From an uncultured Lachnospiraceae bacterium (lineage in GTDB: Bacteria; Bacillota; Clostridia; Lachnospirales; Lachnospiraceae): a stretch of 46,253 nucleotides of DNA. The notes below the pieces were generated by a model that searched no databases, was not told the DNA's origin, and saw nothing but the letters and a program-made list of their open reading frames with translations. The position numbers and the translations under genes were made by a program. Every line of letters begins with the position of its first letter. The stretch's first letter is position 1. Below are positions 27,298-36,800 of this stretch, piece by piece. Location of the stretch: contig CAJUJR010000012.1 in assembly GCA_910586605.1 (NCBI GenBank), forward strand, positions 1-46,253, read 5' to 3'.

Positions 27298-27777
27298 TTA
27301 TACCCTGTAGCCCCTGTTTGAATCATTCCCTGTTAATAATACCTCATTTAGCGAACCTTTTCCATAGGTAAGCCCGGCATAAACCTGTTGTGTATTTTTC
27401 ATAACTGGAGCCGAATTATCCTGCTTTGCTACTTTTATAAAAGCTTCCTTTAGCTTTCCCATAACCTCGCGTACTATCTCTCCATTTACCATTTTCCGGC
27501 GGAGTGCTGAAAAAATCAACTGTTCATACACATATCGGTAAAGCCGCATTAATTCTTCTGCAATCGCATACCTATAATCTAAGCTTCCCATTAATTCCTG
27601 CAAAAATCCTTCTGCACGCTTAATATGGCGGACGCCTTCTGAAAGCTCCCCTTTTGCAAATGCAGCGTCTGCCTCATCCATAGCCAATAAAAAAAGTTCG
27701 TAGATTATGACAACTAACTCACTTCTGTTTGCCTGTGCAACACGCGCCGTATATTCTCTTTTCTGCTCCTGATTCAT
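27298..27777 (-). CDS. fliS: Flagellin chaperone FliS
   Basis: A protein of 159 residues. The sequence ELVVIIYELFLLAMDEADAA, the following conserved helices and RLYRYVYEQLI match FliS, the cytoplasmic chaperone that binds the C-terminus of flagellin before export. It is slightly longer than typical (120-135 residues), with a Gly/Asn-rich tail. ATG 27777 was chosen: GGGG is 6 bases ahead, and the longer frame to 27852 runs through a palindromic repeat and carries an unrelated hydrophobic stretch. It lies downstream of the flagellin gene on the same strand. Confidence 0.9.
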   Translation of the reverse strand: MNQEQKREYTARVAQANRSELVVIIYELFLLAMDEADAAFAKGELSEGVRHIKRAEGFLQELMGSLDYRYAIAEELMRLYRYVYEQLIFSALRRKMVNGEIVREVMGKLKEAFIKVAKQDNSAPVMKNTQQVYAGLTYGKGSLNEVLLTGNDSNRGYRV

Positions 27778-27793
27778 TGATTTCCCCATTTCT

Positions 27794-27863
27794 GATAAGG
27801 AACTATGAAAAATTATTACCACCAGTACAGCGTTTCCAGAATAATCCTTCATAGTTCCTTATC
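27794..27863. repeat. AGGAACT inverted repeat upstream of fliS
   Basis: Arms of 23 bases (27794-27816 with 27841-27863, 21 matching) carrying AAGGAACTATGAA. It ends only a few bases before the fliS ribosome site. Confidence 0.75.
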
Positions 27864-27880
27864 TGTTATAAATACGAAAG

Positions 27881-27948
27881 AAACCCGACAGCTAATAATG
27901 CCGGTACACGCTTAATGTTAAACGGTGTACTGATAAGCCATCAGGTTT
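27881..27948. other. Cruciform-like stem between flagellin and fliS
   Basis: AAACCCGA (27881-27888) pairs with TCAGGTTT (27941-27948), and inside it GTACAC (27904-27909) pairs with GTGTAC (27925-27930). It lies downstream of the flagellin stop; no U-tract makes it a clear terminator. Confidence 0.45.
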
Positions 27949-27960
27949 GTTCCTCTATAT

Positions 27961-28017
27961 TTAGGAACTATAGAAAAATACGTGATACAGCTTCCGTTAT
28001 TTACCTACAGTTCCTTA
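27961..28017. repeat. AGGAACT inverted repeat after flagellin
   Basis: Left arm TTAGGAACTATAGAAAAATA (27961-27980) and right arm to 28017 ending ACAGTTCCTTA, imperfectly paired. GTGATACA beside the left arm is shared with the larger element at 32987-33149, so the two are related. Confidence 0.6.
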
Positions 28018-28033
28018 CAAAACCATTAAAATA

Positions 28034-29443
28034 CTAGCTCTGCAGAAGACTTAAAATCTGCTGCGGCCTGTTATTTGCCTGTGCAAGGATTGATGTGGAC
28101 GCCTGCACAAGCACGCTCTCCTGCGTATAATTTGTCATGGCCGCCGCCATATCTGTATCAATAATACGGGACATAGATTCTGTAATATTCTCCTCACTGA
28201 TATCCAGGCTGGCCACTGTACTGTCCAAACGGTTCTGGTATGCACCAAGCTGCGCACGCGTTTCTGAAACAGAACGGATTGCATCATCAAACGTTGAAAT
28301 CGCTTTGCTGGCGCCTTCCCGTGAGCAGACATTTACCAAACTGGTACCATCACTTTCCTTAAATTTAAGTGTCCTACAGGATACCTCTGGAAAATCAACG
28401 CCCATTGTCTGATGCTCATTTGCACCAATCTGAAGCAGCATAGAACCTGTATCATAAACAGATATTTCTACCTTAGTGCCCAATGCTGCACTAGTCCCTG
28501 CCCCTGCTGTGCCATGGGCTACGGATAATGTCTCTACTGCAATCTGCATTTTGAAACCAGAACTGTCTTCTATCAAAAGATTGTTGCCATCTGCCGTACA
28601 TACAACCGTATTAGAAAATCCTGTAGCGCCGCCTTTCGTCACATTATATTCTGCATTTTCCCCTTTTGTGGCACTTTTTGTGATTCCATCGCCATCCAGC
28701 TTAATAAACTGGCTTGTGCCAGTTGCACGCGTTTCCAAGTTTAAAGTATATGACCCACTGCCACTGGTAATTTCAATATCCAGCTTATCACAGACATCCA
28801 TAATCCTAGCTTCCACATCAGCCTGTGTATCTGTCGAAGCAATCTCAATGCCCGCTTCATTAATGTATAACATTGATACACCTTCGGAAGGTATTGAATA
28901 AGTAAGGCTGTTCCTTGCCGGCGTCGCCAATTTTGTTACCTCAAGTTCATATTTCCCTGCCTTTACCCCCTCGGAAATAGAAAGTGTACTCAGACCATTC
29001 TCGCTATACGTAACCACCCTGGTACAGGAGCCGTCCAAAAGCCCTTTCCCATTATATTCTGTAGTACTTCCAATGCGGTCAATTTCCTCCAGCATTTTAT
29101 CAATTTCCACCTGGATGGATTCCCTGTCTTCCAGGATATTTGTATCATTTGCAGCCTGGACACTAAGCTCACGCATACGCTGGATAATCGCTTCCAACTC
29201 AGACAGTGCGCCTTCTGCCGTCTGGATAATGGAATTTCCATCCTCCGCATTACGGGACGCCTGGTCAAGCGCACGGATCTGTGTCCTCATCTTATTGGAA
29301 ATCGCAAGCCCTGCCGAATCATCAGCCGCACTGTTGATTTTATATCCAGAACTTAAACTTTCCAAAGAAGAAGTAAGCCTTTTGTTTGTTTTCTTTAAAT
29401 TGATATTTGCCAGCTGTGCTGTTACGTTATGGTTAATCCTCAT
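28034..29443 (-). CDS. fliC: Flagellin
   Basis: A protein of 469 residues, the main filament subunit. The N-terminal D0/D1 region is conserved (MRINHNVTAQLANINLKKTN, then SSGYKINSAADDSAGLAISN), as is the C-terminal D1/D0 region (QLGAYQNRLD, SRIIDTDMAAAMTNYT, ending ILSLLQS). The variable centre (about 150-370) is larger than in minimal flagellins and rich in Thr, Ser and Gly. ATG 29443 has GGAGG 6 bases ahead; the frame extends 16 codons upstream without support. It lies between a FliK-like gene and fliS on the same strand. No sigma-28 promoter could be recognised with confidence. Confidence 0.97.
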   Translation of the reverse strand: MRINHNVTAQLANINLKKTNKRLTSSLESLSSGYKINSAADDSAGLAISNKMRTQIRALDQASRNAEDGNSIIQTAEGALSELEAIIQRMRELSVQAANDTNILEDRESIQVEIDKMLEEIDRIGSTTEYNGKGLLDGSCTRVVTYSENGLSTLSISEGVKAGKYELEVTKLATPARNSLTYSIPSEGVSMLYINEAGIEIASTDTQADVEARIMDVCDKLDIEITSGSGSYTLNLETRATGTSQFIKLDGDGITKSATKGENAEYNVTKGGATGFSNTVVCTADGNNLLIEDSSGFKMQIAVETLSVAHGTAGAGTSAALGTKVEISVYDTGSMLLQIGANEHQTMGVDFPEVSCRTLKFKESDGTSLVNVCSREGASKAISTFDDAIRSVSETRAQLGAYQNRLDSTVASLDISEENITESMSRIIDTDMAAAMTNYTQESVLVQASTSILAQANNRPQQILSLLQS

Positions 29444-29519
29444 AAAAAACCTCCATTCATGCCAAAATCTGCAAATTTGGGCAAAACGCAAATTTGCCGT
29501 GTATATGATTCTCCTGTCC

Positions 29520-29557
29520 TTAGGAACTGTTAAGAAGTAAATCTTAATAGTTCCTTA
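29520..29557. repeat. AGGAACT inverted repeat at the FliK-like gene end
   Basis: TTAGGAACTGTTAAGA (29520-29535) pairs with TCTTAATAGTTCCTTA (29542-29557), 14 of 16 matching. It contains the stop codon of the gene ending at 29544 and precedes the flagellin gene. Confidence 0.75.
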
Positions 29558-32500
29558 CAACTGCTGCCACGGAACGTACCAGAATTTTTGCAATCTGATA
29601 CAACTGCGCCGTACCTGCCTCCCTGCCTGGCACCTGCTCATTTAACAGCTCATTCCTTTCTTTGAAATCCATTCCATAAGAAATATTTTTTATCTGATAT
29701 CCAGCGCTTTCCAATGCATTCTCCAAAGCCTCTTTCTGCCCCTGCAGCGCTTCAAATCCCTGCCTCTGGTCACAAAGGATCAAGCCTTTCACCTGGCCTC
29801 CTGCCAGCTTGAAATCCATCGAAATATTGCCGGATGTTCCATCCTCCATGCTGATTTGAATCTTCCCTGACTCCTCAGAACCATGAATTAATGTAAGATT
29901 TAAGGATGTCACGGTATCACCGGTACGAATTGGGATATCATAGCTCTGGGAATGCCTAAGCATCCCCTGCAGATGGATTCCCCGTCCCAGCTTCCGCAGA
30001 CTGCTTAAATCCTCTAAAGTAATATCGGCTTGTTCATACGATTTCGTAAGGATCTCACCCATAATTTTTTCTGCTTCTTCACACTTTTCTGCTAAATCCT
30101 CCGAAATTCCAACCGATTCTTCCATAGAATCAAAAATCTCTTCAAATTTCTCCTGTTTTTCCTTTGGCAGGACATGCCTGCGCCCATAACATTCTTTATA
30201 TGGGGTATAATTTTCCTGTAGCGCTGCCGTTGCCGCCAGCAAATTTTCTACTGTCTGCGGTATCTGCAAATTTTCCAGGTATTCCTGTGCCTTCTCACTA
30301 TTTCCTAATACTTCACGGAGTTCTTTCGCCTGTTCCTCAAAAAATTCTTTTTTCAGTTCCTGACTTCCAGACGCCTGCTTCAAATCTTCACAGAATTTTT
30401 CCAATGAAGTATGTAAAAGCTTTTCCATATCTCCATCTGTCATTTCCTTTATAGCAGAAGGCGTAACTTCAGATAATGCATCCTGCGCCATATGCTGGTA
30501 ATATTTAGAAAAACCTTCCTGAATCTGGTCAGTAATAGAGTTTTTAAACTGGCCTCCCTCATTCATCCCCCTTGCATCATCTACAACAGAATTAATTCCC
30601 GCCTTTTTCCTGGTACGTGCCTGTGTCAGAAGGTTTCCAAGCGTCATTTCCTGCCCTGTCTGCATCACAGCCCCAATCACAGCCCCATCCGTTTTCTGAA
30701 TTTGGTTCAATAGACGGTAAACGCCTATATAGCCCTTCCGCTCATTTTCATCAATATTGCCGCTTTTTTCCAACTGCCATAAGAAACGGCTGTACCGTTC
30801 TTCATCAGATATATCTTTCTCCCTGCGGATTTGTTCCAATTCCTGGTTCAGTTCATCCAACGGCATATCAAGCGGATTCTCCCCTCTGCGGATAAGTTCT
30901 AATACAGCAGAAGGCTTCATATTATCAATCACGCGGTTAACTTTTTCATCAAATATCTTTACCTGTTCAATATTTTCTTTTGTAATCTCTGTCTGATTAT
31001 AACCAAGGATACGGACAGCCCGTTCATTTGCCTGTGTATCCTCTAATCCGACTTCTTCTAAAAGGTCTGGAATCCCATCAAATGCTTTTTGAATCGAATC
31101 TCCTAAGTCAGCCCTGGCCTGAGTGCCGACTTTCTCAAATACGCCGTTCCAGTCATTGCGGTTTGCCGTCTGGCTCCTTGCTGCAGCATGCAGTTCATTT
31201 ACAGTAAGCAGCTCCTGCCTTCTTACCCCAGTCCCAAGAAGTGCTGCATGGGAATTAGAAATATCTGCTGTCTTTCCCAATGCTTCCTGCAGCAAATCCA
31301 TCTGCCCTGGTTCCGCCACAGAATCTTTCTGTCCAACCTGGCTGTTATAATATGCATTTTCCAATTCGCGCAGCGAACGGATAATATTTTCCAAAGGCTC
31401 TGTCTCTATATGAATGCCATTTTTTTCCATTGCTGCAGCTGACTGCAGCGTCATCTTCTGGCGTATTTCTTCAAGCTGGCGTTTCAACGTAACCTGCTGG
31501 ATTTCTTCTAAAGTCATCCCCTTTGAATATACCTCAGGAATTACTATGTCTTTCTGTGCCCCCATATCAGGCTGGTTCTGTAAATTCCGCAGAAATGCAA
31601 GGTTTATAACAAATTCTTCCTGGGAATTGCTGCCTGCTTCCTGGTTTTCTGCCTGTTTTTCCGCCATCTGTTCTACCGCACGGAAAATAGTATTGTCATC
31701 CACCTTTTGGAAATCCTGGATAACATCGCGCGCAATGACAAATTCCCTGTCGTCTAATACGGCATCCTTCGGGGAAGCTCCTGCCATCATAGCAAAAACA
31801 ATCTGCTCCAGCACTTTATCCGGCGTCATTTTTTCCGCAGCCTGATTTAACAAATCCAGCTTTTCCAAAGTCGTTTCATTGACTGGAAGCTCATTGGCAA
31901 AAAGCCACCGTGCATCTTGCCTGCCTGCTTCATCGGCCCTGCCGCACTCTTCCAGTATTTTTTCAATCTGCTGCCTATAGCTTTCAAAATCCTGCATATT
32001 ACCGCCCGCAGCCTTTAAAGCAGAATACCTTCCCTGGTAAAGATTTTCAATTGTCGGCTCCAGATCCTGCCCTATAATATAGGCCTTTGCCTGGTCTGTA
32101 ATGTCAAGCGCAGCCTGGCTCATTCCAAGCGCAGCCATAACTTTTTCAAAGTTATCAGATGTTACCGGGATTCCTGCATCCTGCAGCATATCCCGGATTT
32201 GCGCTTCACTCTTCTGTGCCAGAAAGCCTGCTGCCTGCTGCTTTTCAAGCCCCTCTCTCTGCTCTTTCCGAAGCTCTAGAGCCTCCTGCTGCCGCTCGGC
32301 ATACCATTCCTTTTTTTCCTTTCTCCGTTCTACAGCACGTTCTACACATTCCTTTGTCTTTTCTGCAAGGGATCCTTCTTCCTGTTCAATCTTCTCATAG
32401 TCCTCCCCATTTAATACCGAAAGGCTTTCACTTGCTGTTTCCTTTGCCTGCGCTACCTCTGCGCTTGCTTCCAGGCATTCTGCAAAAGAATAATCAGAAG

Positions 32501-32819
32501 ACGCCACACTAGTAGAAGACGGCTTTCTGACTGCTTCTGCTGCTTCGCTTTGCCCAACTTCTTTTAAGACAATGCTATCAGAAGAAATATCGGTAATCTG
32601 GAAATTCCTGGTTTCCCCTTCCCTTGCCCCCTTTACGGCCCCTTTTGCAACGGTTACCTCAATCCCATTAAAATTAAGGGAAACATGATTTCCGACCTTT
32701 GTCACCTTCCCCTGAACAATATCCCCTTTACTGCCAATCCCCAGAAAAGACACTCCTGGGCATTTATTCCCTGTATTTCCCACTGTGCCGCCATATATTG
32801 AAATATCCTGTATATTCAT
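29544..32819 (-). CDS. Large FliK-like flagellar-locus protein (DUF6240-like)
   Basis: A protein of 1091 residues without signal peptide. The N-terminus (about 30-90) is beta-rich (VQGKVTKVGNHVSLNFNGIE). A long Gln/Glu-rich helical region follows, with repeated motifs ending in 'AYIIGQDLEPTIENLYQGRY' and 'VIDNMKPSAVLELIRRGENP'. The C-terminal part (about 985-1060) has beta strands then a helix (GKIQISMEDGTSGNISMDF, then QKEALENALESAGYQIKNIS), the pattern of the FliK/Flg_hook C-terminal domain. Position just upstream of flagellin and fliS supports a flagellar role, perhaps hook-length or export control; the family name is from memory. ATG 32819 has GGAGG upstream. Confidence 0.78.
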   Translation of the reverse strand: MNIQDISIYGGTVGNTGNKCPGVSFLGIGSKGDIVQGKVTKVGNHVSLNFNGIEVTVAKGAVKGAREGETRNFQITDISSDSIVLKEVGQSEAAEAVRKPSSTSVASSDYSFAECLEASAEVAQAKETASESLSVLNGEDYEKIEQEEGSLAEKTKECVERAVERRKEKKEWYAERQQEALELRKEQREGLEKQQAAGFLAQKSEAQIRDMLQDAGIPVTSDNFEKVMAALGMSQAALDITDQAKAYIIGQDLEPTIENLYQGRYSALKAAGGNMQDFESYRQQIEKILEECGRADEAGRQDARWLFANELPVNETTLEKLDLLNQAAEKMTPDKVLEQIVFAMMAGASPKDAVLDDREFVIARDVIQDFQKVDDNTIFRAVEQMAEKQAENQEAGSNSQEEFVINLAFLRNLQNQPDMGAQKDIVIPEVYSKGMTLEEIQQVTLKRQLEEIRQKMTLQSAAAMEKNGIHIETEPLENIIRSLRELENAYYNSQVGQKDSVAEPGQMDLLQEALGKTADISNSHAALLGTGVRRQELLTVNELHAAARSQTANRNDWNGVFEKVGTQARADLGDSIQKAFDGIPDLLEEVGLEDTQANERAVRILGYNQTEITKENIEQVKIFDEKVNRVIDNMKPSAVLELIRRGENPLDMPLDELNQELEQIRREKDISDEERYSRFLWQLEKSGNIDENERKGYIGVYRLLNQIQKTDGAVIGAVMQTGQEMTLGNLLTQARTRKKAGINSVVDDARGMNEGGQFKNSITDQIQEGFSKYYQHMAQDALSEVTPSAIKEMTDGDMEKLLHTSLEKFCEDLKQASGSQELKKEFFEEQAKELREVLGNSEKAQEYLENLQIPQTVENLLAATAALQENYTPYKECYGRRHVLPKEKQEKFEEIFDSMEESVGISEDLAEKCEEAEKIMGEILTKSYEQADITLEDLSSLRKLGRGIHLQGMLRHSQSYDIPIRTGDTVTSLNLTLIHGSEESGKIQISMEDGTSGNISMDFKLAGGQVKGLILCDQRQGFEALQGQKEALENALESAGYQIKNISYGMDFKERNELLNEQVPGREAGTAQLYQIAKILVRSVAAVVRNY

Positions 32820-32986
32820 ATATTTCCTCCATACCTGCTTCCCTGCTGATGCCAAACACCTGCCATTTTATTATTATATTTCGGCAAAACCAGACATTCT
32901 CTTAACAAAAAAGCAAGAAATTTCTTCCCAATGCCCTGGAAAATATGGTATACTTATGGTAATTGGCTATTTCTATTTACAGCCAA

Positions 32987-33149
32987 TTAGGATCTGTAGG
33001 AAAATAAGTGATACAAATTGCGCAGGATATTTCTTTGAGGGTGTATATCAAAAAACATAGGCGTAGCGGGCTACGGCGAGGCTTTTTGATATGCACAATC
33101 GGAAAAATAGACAAGTCAATATGTGTCAGTTATTTTTTACAGATCCTTA
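32987..33149. repeat. Three-level nested palindromic element
   Basis: The outer arms 32987-33014 and 33123-33149 share AGGATCTGTA and AAAATAA. The middle arms GTGTATATCAAAAA (33041-33054) and TTTTTGATATGCAC (33083-33096) differ at one base. The core CGTAG-CGGG-CTACG lies at 33062-33075. The outer arms resemble the 27961-28017 repeat. A separate hairpin (AATTGGCT/AGCCAATT, about 32961-32988) lies immediately before it. The element fills most of the 362 bases between the FliK-like and GrpE-like genes. Confidence 0.75.
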
Positions 33150-33181
33150 TATAAAAATTCATATGTGAGGGGTGTCTTACT

Positions 33182-33754
33182 ATGACAGAGAAAAACCTGG
33201 AAGGACAAATCGTGCAAATGAACGGCCAGATTCAGAAACTGCAAAGGGAACTGCAGGCTGTCAGGGAACAATTAGACAAGACAGAAAGCAACCGTGATGA
33301 ATATAAAAGTAAATATTTCCAGTTCAAAGGCATTTTCCAAAAACAGACCCATATCTTCTACCTCTACCAGGGTCTTTCAGAATATAGCCTCGACGCTTTA
33401 AGCGGCATCTTCAAGGGAACTTCTTTTGAAGAGTTTTTGGCATGCGGCGTCCAGCCTGGAAATATTGACGCGCTCTGGGAATTTTCACGCGGGCAGGCAC
33501 TTGCCGGCAATATAGCGGATGTTGCCATATTAAACAAAATAATTGAATATTTTGTCCGCCTGTATAATGGGACAAACGAATCCCCTATCCTCGCATTTCA
33601 GGCAATCTCCCCTGGAGATGCCTTTGATGTGGATTTACATATCCGCACGCAGGAAAGCAGGGCGTCCGGCAAAATATCCAATGTCATATTATCCGGACTT
33701 GCAAATGCCTATACAGGAGAAATCATTAAAAAAGCTGTCGTAGAAATACTTTAA
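33182..33754 (+). CDS. GrpE-like protein paired with a divergent Hsp70
   Basis: A protein of 190 residues. Residues 1-45 form a coiled coil (KLQRELQAVREQLDKTESNR). The C-terminal part follows the GrpE beta-wing pattern closely: GDAFDVDLH (145-153) keeps the FDPxxH spacing, GKISNVILSG (163-172) matches the GTVxEVLQKG strand, and IIKKAVVEI (181-189) matches the RVLRPAxVxV strand. The middle is helical, as in GrpE. AGGGG precedes ATG 33182. The next gene, 94 bases on, is an Hsp70-like protein, so this is likely its nucleotide exchange factor. The assignment rests on pattern and context. Confidence 0.75.
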   Translation: MTEKNLEGQIVQMNGQIQKLQRELQAVREQLDKTESNRDEYKSKYFQFKGIFQKQTHIFYLYQGLSEYSLDALSGIFKGTSFEEFLACGVQPGNIDALWEFSRGQALAGNIADVAILNKIIEYFVRLYNGTNESPILAFQAISPGDAFDVDLHIRTQESRASGKISNVILSGLANAYTGEIIKKAVVEIL

Positions 33755-33760
33755 CAGGGG

Positions 33761-33784
33761 TTAAGGAACTTTATAGTTCCTAAG
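33761..33784. repeat. AGGAACT short palindrome
   Basis: TTAAGGAACT (33761-33770), loop TTTA/TTAT, AGTTCCTAAG (33775-33784). A minimal member of the AGGAACT family between the GrpE-like and Hsp70-like genes. Confidence 0.7.
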
Positions 33785-33848
33785 TTTGGCGAAACATCAT
33801 CCAACCTATTAAATTTTAACAATTTCCTATCGTTAGAAGGAGGAATCT

Positions 33849-36800
33849 ATGAATATAGCAACAAAACAAGTTGATAAGATTATAATTGGAGAGGAGCTTT
33901 TCCATGAGGTTGTGGAGGAGCACATTCCTGCATTGATTAAAAAGCAGTCTGCTCTCCTGGCATCTTTTTTTGAAAATATGCGCCATTATATCTTAACACA
34001 CACAGAAAGTTCCGACTGGTTCTATATGGGCAGCCAGAACCTTCTGTACAACAATGCGATTGCTGCATTGTTCCCAAATCTAAATACATTTGATTTAGGC
34101 CATTGTAATGTAAGCCGTTCCTATGACCCTGTTACATTCCACAATGAATTTGCCGGTTATACTGGTACCTTAATGACCCCAAATGAATTCAAGCGTACTT
34201 TTGCCGGAAAATTTGACAAGCTTTATGATTTCTGCCCGGAATATCTCTTTGACAGTTATTTTACTGTAATGGATTTCCACAAAGCAATCCACGCAGACGG
34301 CATCCGCTCCAAACGCTGGAACGGTTTTTCTAAAGTGGAATCTTATCATATCCCGCTTTACCGGCTGAATGGAATGGACAGCCAGTCCATTTCCCCAGCA
34401 AAGACTCTTTTTTTCTGGCTGGACAATAACCTTCTCCCAAGCAGCCTGCCTGCTGACATGGTCCCTACTTACGAACATGTCCTTACCCTATATCAGGCAA
34501 GCAAAGACTGCTTTGAATGGATTGACGATACCATTAAAATCCGTGAGGATGTTATATTAGACAAAATTATGGACGGAAAGGTAAACTTCTTTTCCGAAGA
34601 CTCTTACCGTTCCTCTTTCCTATATAATGCAGATGAAAAAACAATTTCCCTTGACAACCTGTCGCCGACAACGCTGCAAATTGTCAAGGAACATCTTCTC
34701 ACCTGCGACCAGCGCCGCGCCGATTTTGAGCGGTATGATGAAAATATACTGATTGACCCAAACCGCGGCCACTGGAGCCTTTGGCAGGATGAAAATGCTG
34801 CCTGCAAATATACTGCAAAAATTGGGCAGCCAATGATTGCCAGGAATCCCCTTGCCGATGTAAATACCGACGGCATTATCGGAATTGATTTTGGCACAAA
34901 AAGCACCGTAGTCGCTTACCAGGATAATACAGAACATATTATCCCAATGAGGATTGGCACCAGCCATTACTCCAAAAAAGCAGACATTATGCAGTACGAA
35001 AACCCGACTGTTATGGAACTGATTAACTTAAACCACTTCCTGGAGTGCTACCATAAAAAAGAAGGCCGGCCTGATACATTATGGCAGGATCTGACTGTCT
35101 CCCACAGCGCCGTCAGCAGCATGATGAACAGTACCAGCAACGACTATTACTCCTTTTTTAATGAGTTAAAGCAATGGGCTGGAAATCAGAAAAAACAGAT
35201 CCGTTTAAAAGACAAAGCCGGCAATGATATTTCTCTGCCGCCTTTTTCAGAAATCAAAGAAGGCGATTTTAACCCAATTGAAATTTATGCTTATTATATT
35301 GGGCTTGCAATCAATAATATGAACAATGGTATTTTCCTGAACTACCTGCTCTCCTTCCCTGTCACATTTGAACAGGCAACCTGTAATAAAATTGTAGAAA
35401 GTTTTTACCGCGGCATTCGGAAATCCCTGCCGGAAAGTATCCTGCATAACGAAGAAATCATGAAAAACTTCCGTGTACTAAAAGGGACTTCAGAACCTGC
35501 AGCCTATGCAATCTGCGCTTTAGAAGAATATGGTTTCGATTTAGAGGGAGAAGAAAAAGAAGTTTATTACGGTATTTTTGATTTTGGCGGGGGCACAACA
35601 GATTTTGATTTTGGCCACTGGCATATCCCAAATGAAGCGGACAGCCGGCGTTACGACTATGTACTGGAATGCTATGGAAGCGGCGGCGACCAGTACCTGG
35701 GCGGGGAAAACCTGCTGCAGCTTATGTCCTACGAAGTATTCCGTTCCAACCAGGACAAGCTGCGGGAAGATAACATTACCTTTTCCCTTCCACCCGAATG
35801 CCATCCATTCCCAGGCAGTGAATCCCTGATTTCCAATTCACAGGAAGCCAAGCTAAATACACGCCAGCTTATGGAAAAGCTGCGCCCTTTCTGGGAACGC
35901 GACAAAAACTACCAAATCCTATACCAAAGCGGTAAAATCAAGCTTGCGCTTGTCACCCGTTCTGGTGAACAGAAACTGAACTATGAATTAGATATCAATG
36001 TCAATGTTTTAGATAAGCTGCTCCACAAAAGAATTGAACTTGGGATCGCCAACTTCTTTGAATGCCTGAAAGCTACTTTTAAAGATAAGCTTGGAAGCGA
36101 CATTAAATGTGTCCATATTTTCCTTGCTGGTAACGGAAGCCGTTCCCAAATACTGGCAGACCTTTTTGAAACCTATATGGTAACATATGCCGCTGATTTG
36201 CAGCACCATATCAGCAATGGAATCAGCAATAACTTTTTCCGCCTCCATCCAGCGCTTGGAATGCAGGAAGCGAAGAAAGAGGAAACAGAAAGCCAGCCGG
36301 CTTCTATCAGCAGCTTAGCACAGCAGGCAGGCAGTATCAGTAAACTGGCACAAAGTGTATCTGATATTGGTGATTTGGCGCAAAGCGTATCTGGCATTTC
36401 CGGAATGACACAGAACAAACCGCAGTCTGCAGATACAGAAGAAGAAATCAGCGCAATTACAAAGCCAAACGGTAAAACAGGCGTTGCTTTTGGCCTTTTG
36501 GAAGGACGTCCCGGCGGCCGGATTAAAATCATCCTCCCACTCAGCCAGGATGTGGCAAAGGACAGTTCGGATATCCGTTTCCGTTTTTATATCGGCTATA
36601 AAAAGAAAAACACCTTCCAGATGATTTCCGGCCCTTCCCTTGCATACAACAAATGGACTTACCTTTGTGATGCCTCTACGGAAGATTTTGCCATTTACTA
36701 TACCCCCCGCTCAGAAGCGGCAAGCGGGACGCTTAGTATCTTTGATGTATATAAGAAAAACTGCCGCCTGAATAAGGCGTATGAAAACGCCAGCATCTAC

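Noticed and set aside
27778..27852. N-terminal extension of FliS with a hydrophobic segment
   Set aside because: It is the translation of a palindromic repeat, and FliS proteins begin near MNQEQ.
29444..29560. Sigma-28 flagellar promoter for flagellin
   Set aside because: No convincing CCGATAT-type -10 with a spaced TAAA was found upstream of ATG 29443.
31414..31845. 143-residue plus-strand frame opposite the FliK-like gene
   Set aside because: Composition is that of a shadow of the Gln/Glu-rich real gene, and it has no start signals.
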